Shown one piece after another: positions 5,872-11,574 of a stretch of 11,574 bases of DNA. Source of the DNA: JBMYQA01 sp049600855 (GTDB lineage: Bacteria; Bacteroidota; Bacteroidia; Cytophagales; Flammeovirgaceae). Each line of letters opens with the position of its first letter. Positions within the stretch are counted from its first letter, which is position 1. The position numbers and the translations under genes were made by a program. Location of the stretch: the NCBI GenBank assembly GCA_049600855.1, contig JBMYQA010000193.1:1-11574 (forward strand). The letters are read 5' to 3'. The notes below the pieces were generated by a model. The model searched no databases and was not told the DNA's origin. It was given only the letters and a program-made list of their open reading frames with translations.

Positions 5872-8250
5872 CTAAAACCTTCTACGTCCTGAGAAATGCA
5901 TGGCTTCTCCTTTACCGAAACCATAGCTCGCGCCAAGGATGATAAATCGACCGCGTTGTCTGCTGTTAAAGAGGTAAAAATCTTCTTCACCCGCTTCTCG
6001 TTGCGAAATACGTGTGGCAAACACATCACGAACGCTGAAATTCACGACTACTTTTCCTTTCAGTACCCGTTTGCGCGCACCAAAATTTAAAAATAGGTTA
6101 TCCCGAACTTCCCCTTGTACTGTCTGAAAACCAGAGCGATAATTTCCGATCAGTTCCACATCTGTATCAAAAGGAAGCTTAAACTTTGCTGTTGCGCGAG
6201 ACGACCAACGATCGGCTGTAAAGTCAAATGAAGTTTGCTCAAAGCTGCCTTTTCGTTGGAAGTAATTGTAGTTAAAATCTGCGTTTATGGTAAACCAATC
6301 TACGGGGTTATACTTCGCGTTAAACTCTACGCCTGTGGTACTATTTGTGCCTGTGTTGATTGGTCGAGTGATGCTTACGCCATCTTCAAATGTAGCAATC
6401 CGCTCCACTGCATCCGTAGTGTAGCGAAAGTATAAGCCAAAATTAAAGGAAAGGTCTTTCAGTTCATGAATACTATTGATCTCATACGAATCGGTAAACT
6501 CAGGCAATAAATTTGGGTTTCCTGCTGAAATATTGAAGTTATTTCGAATATTGAAAAAAGGATTCAAACTCCACAACCTTGGTCTATAAATCCGCTTTGA
6601 ATATCCAGCCTGAATGGAGTGTTGATCTGTAATCTTATACGAGGTATGGAAGCTGGGAAATAAATTGGTAAATCGCTGAATATTTTCTTCATTCGTATTT
6701 TCAAGTAGCGTATACAAATAGGTATGCTCCATTCGTACACCTAACTTCACGCCCCACTTTTCTCCTTCATAAGCACCTGTTGTGTAAAGCCCCAACACAT
6801 TTTGATTATAATCAAAGACATTGGTTAGTCCCACATTATTCACCCATTCGCCATTAATCAAATCATTCACCGCAAAATCATTAGTTACATTATTGAGTAC
6901 ATATTGTGCTCCCGTTTCTACCGTATATTTTTTCGAAATGGGGTGCGTATAATCTAACTTAAAGGTATATCGGGCTTCTTTAAAGTCTGTTCGCGTTTCT
7001 TGATTGTCAATTTCTTCTACGCCCACTAATTGATTATTGGAAAATGTTGACTCCTGATCTTTTCCAAAAAAGTTACCCAAGGCACTAAACAACAATTCGC
7101 GATCTTTGTTATTTTTAAAGCCTTTCTTGTATTGCAATTCATATTGCCATTTTGGATTGTCTGCTGTCGTGGCTTCTACACGATCCCATGCATTCGTCAA
7201 CACGTCATCTTCATATAAATCAAAATGGAGTTCGGAGCTTTCATCTTCCTTTTCGAAGGCAAAGTTTCCCGATAGGGTAATGACATTAAAATCATTGATG
7301 TGGTAATCGGTTCCGAGAATCACGTTGTAGAATGTTTCATTCTTTTCTCGCCTTCCAAGGCTAGTCAGCTCCGTATCATTCACAAAATCACGGTTTATGC
7401 TTTCCAAATCAGTGGGCAGCGTTCTACGCCCTACTCCAAACTGGCTAAACAAGTTGAACTTTTCTGTTCTTTTATTTAAACTCACACCGACACTGTGATT
7501 ATTTGGCACTCCTGTATTTAAAGTAATCGAACCATTCAAGCCCTTCTTTTCTTCCTTTTTCAAGACGATGTTGATGATTCCCGAACTACCTTCTGCATCG
7601 TATTTTGCCGAAGGATTTGTGATCACCTCTATTTTCTCAATCATGTCAGCAGTAATGGTTCCTAAAGCATTTCCTTCTTCGCTTGCCAAAATGGAAGGTT
7701 TTCCATTAATCAACACCTGCACGCCTTCGCTACCGCGCAAGCTAATTTGTCCTTCAATATTTACATTTACCGATGGCACATTGTTAAGCACTTCTAAAGC
7801 ACTGGCACCTGTGGTACTCAAATCTTTTCCTACATTGAATACACGTTTATCCAATCGAAATTCCGTTTGCGACTTTTCAGCCGTAATCGTCATTTCTTGG
7901 AGTGCTTCTGCACTTTCAACTAAGGCAACTTCACCTAAAGCAATTTTATTATTAACTATTTGGTATTCGGTAATCGTTTTTGCATCAAATCCAATAAAAC
8001 GTACTTCAATGTAAAAATTGCGTGCTGTAGTTTTAATCACAAAGTTTCCTGCTCCATCTGTAGTCGTTCCTGTGATTGGTTTTTTTGTTTGTTTATCTCC
8101 AATTAGTACAGTTACAAACTCCATGGCTTGCTGTGTCTTTTCTTCGATGACTTTTCCCGTAATGGTCACTTCGGAGGCTTGTCCATATAACCGAAGCGTT
8201 CCCATCAAAAACAACCCCACAAAGCATAAATAAGTAAGTTTCAAATTCAT
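5872..8250 (-). CDS. TonB-dependent-receptor-like outer-membrane beta-barrel protein
   Basis: This outer-membrane protein has a signal peptide ending near LYGQA, then a CarboxypepD_reg-like beta-sandwich with TITGKVIEEKTQQAMEFVTV and a closing FIGFDAKT. A plug domain follows, with ALEVLNNVPSVNV, SLRGSEGVQVLINGKPS and IEKIEVITNPSAKYDAEGSSGIINIVLKK. The remaining 540 or so residues form a beta-barrel of the OMP_b-brl_3 type, ending in an aromatic residue (RRRF) as barrel proteins do. No clear TonB box is seen. Members of this group import or sense ligands across the outer membrane; the ligand here is unknown. ATG 8250 (792 residues) gives a normal signal peptide. ATG 8268 would add six residues (798) and is an alternative. 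It is divergent from a LytS/LytTR pair, which probably regulates it. Confidence 0.9.
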   Translation of the reverse strand: MNLKLTYLCFVGLFLMGTLRLYGQASEVTITGKVIEEKTQQAMEFVTVLIGDKQTKKPITGTTTDGAGNFVIKTTARNFYIEVRFIGFDAKTITEYQIVNNKIALGEVALVESAEALQEMTITAEKSQTEFRLDKRVFNVGKDLSTTGASALEVLNNVPSVNVNIEGQISLRGSEGVQVLINGKPSILASEEGNALGTITADMIEKIEVITNPSAKYDAEGSSGIINIVLKKEEKKGLNGSITLNTGVPNNHSVGVSLNKRTEKFNLFSQFGVGRRTLPTDLESINRDFVNDTELTSLGRREKNETFYNVILGTDYHINDFNVITLSGNFAFEKEDESSELHFDLYEDDVLTNAWDRVEATTADNPKWQYELQYKKGFKNNKDRELLFSALGNFFGKDQESTFSNNQLVGVEEIDNQETRTDFKEARYTFKLDYTHPISKKYTVETGAQYVLNNVTNDFAVNDLINGEWVNNVGLTNVFDYNQNVLGLYTTGAYEGEKWGVKLGVRMEHTYLYTLLENTNEENIQRFTNLFPSFHTSYKITDQHSIQAGYSKRIYRPRLWSLNPFFNIRNNFNISAGNPNLLPEFTDSYEINSIHELKDLSFNFGLYFRYTTDAVERIATFEDGVSITRPINTGTNSTTGVEFNAKYNPVDWFTINADFNYNYFQRKGSFEQTSFDFTADRWSSRATAKFKLPFDTDVELIGNYRSGFQTVQGEVRDNLFLNFGARKRVLKGKVVVNFSVRDVFATRISQREAGEEDFYLFNSRQRGRFIILGASYGFGKGEAMHFSGRRRF

Positions 8251-8284
8251 GATTTTTCTAATTAGCATTTAGAAAGTGTATAGA

Positions 8285-8327
8285 GGCTGTTTGAACTTTT
8301 TGTTTAGTGCTAAAAGTTCAAATAGTC
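8285..8327. promoter_or_regulatory. Inverted repeat, candidate operator over the receptor promoter
   Basis: Perfect 11-base arms TTTGAACTTTT (8290-8300) and AAAAGTTCAAA (8312-8322) are separated by 11 bases, so the half-sites are 22 bp apart, about two helical turns. G-U-tolerant pairing extends outward to 8285 and 8327. Each arm contains AGTTCA, which fits the core of known LytTR half-sites ([CA]GTTN[AG]), although those are usually direct repeats. The right arm overlaps a possible minus-strand -7 element. Confidence 0.5.
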
Positions 8328-8351
8328 CCTTAAAATAAATGTTTATACAAA
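8319..8351 (-). promoter_or_regulatory. Candidate promoter of the receptor gene
   Basis: On the minus strand a -33-like TTTG (8351-8348) is followed after 21 bases by ACTATTTG (8326-8319). This keeps the ATTTG end of the Bacteroidota -7 element but not its initial TA. The octamer ends 68 bases before the receptor ATG at 8250. The weak match and the overlap with the inverted repeat suit a regulated promoter. Confidence 0.3.
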
Positions 8352-8387
8352 TGTCTGATTAACCACTAGGAATCCCTAAAAAAATCC

Positions 8388-8417
8388 TTGAACGACAGAA
8401 CTTTTCCCCTCAACGAC
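8388..8417 (-). promoter_or_regulatory. Candidate LytTR binding site (two 9-bp direct repeats, 12-bp spacer)
   Basis: On the minus strand GTCGTTGAG (8417-8409) and GTCGTTCAA (8396-8388) share 7 of 9 bases and are separated by 12 bases, a 21-bp period. LytTR regulators such as AgrA and AlgR bind imperfect 9-bp direct repeats spaced by 12-13 bp with a GTT core, and both copies here contain CGTTNA. The site lies between the divergent receptor and kinase genes, next to a gene for a LytTR regulator. Confidence 0.45.
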
Positions 8418-8495
8418 TTAGCTCCTATTTATGCTGTTTAAGGGATAGTTTCAGTCGATCACAGATTAATCATCAGCTACCCGTAAGATTTCTTT

Positions 8496-8503
8496 TATAT
8501 TTG
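8496..8503 (+). promoter_or_regulatory. Candidate -7 element directly before the kinase start codon
   Basis: TATATTTG, a perfect TAnnTTTG match, ends four bases before the ATG at 8508. Transcription from it would begin at or next to the start codon, giving a leaderless or nearly leaderless message. No TTG or TTTG is found at the expected -33 position, which would suit an activator-dependent promoter. Confidence 0.4.
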
Positions 8504-8507
8504 ACAG

Positions 8508-9524
8508 ATGAGAAATATTCTAAAGAATAGTCTGTATAGTCATGGCAAGGAAATCCTTTTTCAAATAACACTTCATATTGTGGTATTGTTCTTTTACTCT
8601 TTTGATCGCGGAAAGGTAGAAGAACATCGTTGGGCATTTTTCACCAATTATGCGGCGGCGGCATTCGTCATCAATTACTTTTTACTTCCTTCATACTATT
8701 ACCGCAAAAAATATTTCTATTTTTTCGGTTACGTCATCGTAATTGTAACTATTGTTATTCTTATTGAGGAATTTTTATTAGAGCAGATTTATTTTCCAGA
8801 TACGAGGGGAAAAGGGTTTTCAGGGGTGATCAACACGCTACTGGATGTAATGCCTGTCATCACGATCTTATCAGGATTCAAATTTGCTTGGGATGCGCAT
8901 CACACCCAACAACAAGTAAATATGCTGCAACAAACTATAAAAGACAGTGAATTAAGTTTTTTAAAATCACAAATCAACCCTCATTTTCTATTTAATAATT
9001 TGAATAATTTATACGCCTACGCTATTGAAAACTCTCCCAAAACGCCATCCATTATTTTGGAGCTTTCAGCTGTATTGCGATACATGTTATACGATTGCAA
9101 AGGAGATGTGGTCTTACTTTCGAATGAATTACAGCACTTAAAAAACTTTACGGCACTCAATGAGTTACAAATTGAAGAAAGGGGAAAGATCACATTTAGT
9201 ACGCCTAAAATTCAGGCTTCTTATAAGATTGCACCTTTAATTTTGATCGTATTTGTGGAAAATGCCTTTAAACACAGTACTTCTAGTCAGTCTGATGAGA
9301 TTTTCATCCATATTAAAGCGGAGCTAAGCACTGAAGGCGTATTTATATTTGAAGTTGAAAATTCTTATTTACCGAATTCAAATACTCAAAGTTTGTCACA
9401 AGGCATTGGTTTGGAGAATGTCAAAAAGCGTTTAAACTTGTTATATCCCGATTCTCATGAACTGGTCATTAATGCTGCTAATAATCGGTACAAAGTAGCG
9501 TTAACCATACAATTAACTCCATAG
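8508..9524 (+). CDS. LytS/YehU-type sensor histidine kinase
   Basis: The 338-residue inner-membrane kinase senses an unknown signal and phosphorylates the LytTR regulator encoded next to it. Four membrane helices lie at about 15-31, 43-63, 69-91 and 106-126, with no periplasmic sensor domain, so the signal may be read within the membrane or through a partner protein. The His_kinase domain has the H-box SQINPHFLFNNLN with phosphoacceptor His159. An HATPase_c domain follows with VENAFKH (Asn252) and GIGLENVKKRL (299-309). The ATG at 8508 is the only reasonable start, since an in-frame TGA lies at 8502-8504. Only five bases separate its stop from the regulator ATG, so the two form an operon. Confidence 0.93.
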   Translation: MRNILKNSLYSHGKEILFQITLHIVVLFFYSFDRGKVEEHRWAFFTNYAAAAFVINYFLLPSYYYRKKYFYFFGYVIVIVTIVILIEEFLLEQIYFPDTRGKGFSGVINTLLDVMPVITILSGFKFAWDAHHTQQQVNMLQQTIKDSELSFLKSQINPHFLFNNLNNLYAYAIENSPKTPSIILELSAVLRYMLYDCKGDVVLLSNELQHLKNFTALNELQIEERGKITFSTPKIQASYKIAPLILIVFVENAFKHSTSSQSDEIFIHIKAELSTEGVFIFEVENSYLPNSNTQSLSQGIGLENVKKRLNLLYPDSHELVINAANNRYKVALTIQLTP

Positions 9525-9529
9525 TAATC

Positions 9530-10222
9530 ATGCTTCGTTGCATCATCATAGAAGATCAGCCGCCTGCTCAGCGCATCTTAAAAAAATATATCGCAGATAG
9601 TGGAATTTTAATACTGGAAGAAACGTTTTCGGATGCATTGCAAGCAATAGACTTTTTAAGACTTGAAAAGATTGATTTAATCTTTCTCGATATTCATTTG
9701 CCAAAAATATCAGGATTTGACTTCATCAAACTTTTGGAGCAGCCTCCGCATATCATCTTAACCACCGCATTTCCTGACTATGCGTTACAAAGTTATGAAC
9801 ATCATGTGATTGACTATTTATTAAAGCCGTTCTCTTTTCAGCGTTTCCTAAAAGCCATTACCAAAATTCCTAATCAACCGACAAATGCTCAGGAACATGC
9901 GGTGCAAGCTCCTGCATTTATTTTCGTAAAATCAGGTTATGAACACATCAAAGTTGCCATTGCTGACATCATTTACATTCAGGCAGGAGCCGATTATGCT
10001 GAAATCATCACAGATACCAAAAAATACCTCAGCATTAACCCGTTAAAGTATTGGCTAGATAAATTAGCAAACAGCAACTTTTGTCAAATTCATAAGTCTT
10101 TCATCGTCAACACAAATGCCATTGAAAAGATCGCGGGTAATCAACTCTTTCTCACCAACGAACAAGTCATTCCTATCGGGCGCGCATACAAAGAACAGTT
10201 TATGAAACGATACATTCAATGA
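9530..10222 (+). CDS. LytTR-family response regulator
   Basis: The 230-residue protein has an N-terminal receiver domain (1-113). Acidic residues E8 and D9, phosphoacceptor Asp54 in FLDIHLP, Thr78/79 and Lys99 in LLKPF are all in place, so it should accept phosphate from the adjacent kinase. A short linker (114-128) leads to a LytTR DNA-binding domain (129-229) with FVKSGYEHIKV, IIYIQAGADYAEI, CQIHKSFIVN and IPIGRAY. This order and length are standard for LytT/AgrA-like regulators. The likely targets are the repeats in 8285-8417 and hence the divergent receptor gene, possibly with autoregulation; this is inferred from position. A terminator-like hairpin follows 124 bases downstream. Confidence 0.94.
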   Translation: MLRCIIIEDQPPAQRILKKYIADSGILILEETFSDALQAIDFLRLEKIDLIFLDIHLPKISGFDFIKLLEQPPHIILTTAFPDYALQSYEHHVIDYLLKPFSFQRFLKAITKIPNQPTNAQEHAVQAPAFIFVKSGYEHIKVAIADIIYIQAGADYAEIITDTKKYLSINPLKYWLDKLANSNFCQIHKSFIVNTNAIEKIAGNQLFLTNEQVIPIGRAYKEQFMKRYIQ

Positions 10223-10346
10223 TCTGGATCAGTTGCAAAAGTTGGGGAGAGGCTAACAATTTCAGGTATTTGCCATCCACCATTAGTGGAAATACTAAAA
10301 AGCTATTCAAATTTTGAAGAAGTAACAATATATGTACTTTAAAGGT

Positions 10347-10384
10347 GGTGATAGACGTATATTTGTCTATCACCTTATTTTTTT
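10347..10384 (+). terminator. Intrinsic terminator of the kinase/regulator operon
   Basis: The arms GGTGATAGAC (10347-10356) and GTCTATCACC (10365-10374) form a perfect 10-bp stem with an 8-base loop, followed at once by a T-rich tract (ttattttttt, 10375-10384). This is a textbook intrinsic terminator. Unusually, the T-tract runs directly into the ATG of the next gene. The preceding 10223-10346 shows no convincing gene. Confidence 0.8.
10358..10365 (+). promoter_or_regulatory. Candidate -7 element inside the terminator loop
   Basis: TATATTTG occupies the loop of the terminator hairpin and the first base of its right arm. It ends 19 bases before the ATG of the TPR gene. The only -33 candidate at proper spacing is a weak CTTT at 10337-10340. 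Since the terminator would block readthrough from upstream, the TPR gene needs its own start point, and this is the best candidate seen. Confidence 0.4.
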
Positions 10385-11574
10385 ATGATGAAACTTTTTT
10401 TCATAGTACTATTCATATTCAATTATAGTGTTGTATTTGCTCAAATAGATCAAGATATCAAAGGAAGTGAAGAACTTGAGCGGGGAAATTATGTAGCAGC
10501 AAAAACGCTATTTAAACAAGCAAGTAACTCGTATGAAGCAAATAAAAACTTTGAGCAGTTTTTTAAGGCAGAGTTGAATATTGCCCTTTGTAATTATTAT
10601 TTGTTAGAATATGATTCAATTATATTTCGAATTAATAATATACTTAATGAGTATCCGAAAGAAATAAATAAAGATTTAGCTTCTAAAGTTGATTTTCTAG
10701 GATACTTAGGTCTTATACATGGATTAAAAAAAGATTACAGTACTGCTTATCAATATTATAAACAGGCCTTAGCTGTTCAAAAAGGTATGGGAATCGAGAC
10801 TAAGAGTTTAGCAGATATTCATGCAAGTCTAGCAACGGTGTGTGTTAAACGTGGTGATTTTAGAACAGCAATTAAATATCAAAAGGAAAGTATTAAACTT
10901 GATAAAAAACTAAACAATCAAAATTATGTAGAAGTATTTGATAACTATATGGGATTAGGGATAGCTTATTATCTAGATGGTAGATATAATTTAGCCAAAG
11001 ATGCTTATTATAAAGCCAAAGTAATTCTACTTAAAAATGAAGCATTTAATTATAGAAATAAGCTTCGATGGAGATTAGAGGAAAGTTTAGGTTTATTACA
11101 TAATGATTTGAATAACTTTGATAGTGCAATCTACTATCATAAACATAATGATATTTATACTAAAGATACGGATAATGTTTTCTCTAACTTTGAAATTGCT
11201 GATAGTAGAGCTAATTTAGCCAAAGTATATAGAGATAAGAAAGATGTTAAACTGGCGAAGTTTTGGCTGTATAATTCTTTAGAGTACGCAAATAAAAGTA
11301 CATATAAATCAAGAGATTACGCAAAAACCTATAGCTCATTAGCTCAGGTATTTATATATGAAAATCGGTTTGACTCAGCAATTTACTATTCCCACCAAGC
11401 GATCATCAACTTTTTACCCTTTTTTAAAGATGAGAATATTTATTCGTCTCCTGACTTGGAATTTACCAATAATGAAGATGCTTTAAAATTCGCCCTCCAT
11501 CGCAAAGCCCGTGCCTTCCTCGGCCTTGCCCTACAAACCAAATCTCCGAAAGATCAGGAGATGACGGTCAACAG
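10385..11574 (+). CDS. Secreted TPR-repeat protein, 3' truncated by window edge; possibly the N-terminus of a TPR-CHAT protein
   Basis: The frame is open from ATG 10385 (or ATG 10388) to the window end, giving 396 residues with no stop. A signal peptide (MMKLFFIVLFIFNYSVVFAQ) suggests export, with cleavage near residue 19. About seven TPR-like helical repeats follow, for example FLGYLGLIHGLKKDYSTAYQ, LATVCVKRGDFRTAIKYQKE, GIAYYLDGRYNLAKDAYYKA and LAQVFIYENRFDSAIYYSHQ. They should form a protein-binding superhelix. The last visible part (SSPDLEFTNNEDALKFALHRKARAF in two pieces around residues 352-376) resembles the segment that follows the TPRs in Bacteroidota CHAT-domain proteins, a caspase-like protease fold. 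CHAT itself would lie outside the window, so this is inference. Third codon positions are A/T-rich until about 11490, then abruptly GC-rich. The gene sits directly after the terminator of the kinase/regulator operon. Confidence 0.85.
   Translation, partial: MMKLFFIVLFIFNYSVVFAQIDQDIKGSEELERGNYVAAKTLFKQASNSYEANKNFEQFFKAELNIALCNYYLLEYDSIIFRINNILNEYPKEINKDLASKVDFLGYLGLIHGLKKDYSTAYQYYKQALAVQKGMGIETKSLADIHASLATVCVKRGDFRTAIKYQKESIKLDKKLNNQNYVEVFDNYMGLGIAYYLDGRYNLAKDAYYKAKVILLKNEAFNYRNKLRWRLEESLGLLHNDLNNFDSAIYYHKHNDIYTKDTDNVFSNFEIADSRANLAKVYRDKKDVKLAKFWLYNSLEYANKSTYKSRDYAKTYSSLAQVFIYENRFDSAIYYSHQAIINFLPFFKDENIYSSPDLEFTNNEDALKFALHRKARAFLGLALQTKSPKDQEMTVN

Noticed and set aside
7568..8014. 148-codon open frame on the plus strand
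   Set aside because: It lies wholly antisense to the plug and regulatory domain of the receptor gene, its translation shows no domain, and the receptor frame has clear family motifs.
9344..9351. Another TATATTTG octamer, inside the kinase gene
   Set aside because: It is 178 bases before the regulator start, which is only five bases from the kinase stop and clearly cotranscribed. It shows that the octamer also occurs by chance in this AT-rich DNA.
10219..10317. 32-codon open frame overlapping the regulator stop as ATGA
   Set aside because: The overlap suggests coupling, but the product resembles nothing known, the length is expected by chance, and nothing else supports translation.
10223..10346. 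Possible gene remnant after the response regulator
   Set aside because: Both strands give only short frames without a recognisable domain, and no repeat or insertion boundary is visible.

Overview
The window looks like chromosomal DNA of a Bacteroidota bacterium, most likely a marine or soil Cytophagales-type organism. The evidence is moderate AT richness, gene starts without clear Shine-Dalgarno sequences, several copies of the Bacteroidota -7 promoter octamer (TAnnTTTG), a TonB-type outer-membrane receptor with a carboxypeptidase-regulatory-like domain, and LytS/LytTR signalling genes. The genus is inference. No RNA gene, CRISPR array, transposase or integrase was seen, and no gene-free stretch exceeds 300 bases.

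Layout. 1-335 is the 3' end of a LytTR DNA-binding protein that starts outside the window. 462-1139 encodes a seven-helix DUF2306-like membrane protein, followed by a long palindrome (1161-1208). 1293-3735 is a same-strand cluster: a family 2 glycosyltransferase, an ECF-type sigma factor overlapping it by 10 bp, and the 16S rRNA methyltransferase gene rsmG. A convergent SGNH/GDSL lipoprotein hydrolase (3750-4478, minus) ends 14 bp from rsmG. 4690-5781 is an unrecognised membrane-anchored coiled-coil protein. It converges on a large outer-membrane beta-barrel receptor (5872-8250, minus) across a bidirectional terminator hairpin.

The receptor is transcribed away from a LytS-type histidine kinase (8508-9524) and its LytTR response regulator (9530-10222). 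The 257 bp between the receptor start and the kinase start carry an inverted repeat over the likely receptor promoter. They also carry two 9-bp direct repeats separated by 12 bp, which is the geometry known for LytTR operators. The simplest reading is a self-contained sensing module in which the kinase/regulator pair controls the receptor and perhaps itself.

The window ends in a truncated gene (10385 to beyond 11574) for a secreted TPR-repeat protein that may be the N-terminal part of a TPR-CHAT protein. Its start codon directly follows the T-tract of a terminator hairpin whose loop region contains a perfect -7 octamer. Its codon use changes abruptly in the last roughly 80-190 bases, which suggests a mosaic gene. 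The receptor control region and this TPR gene are the most interesting parts. The rest is ordinary chromosomal content.
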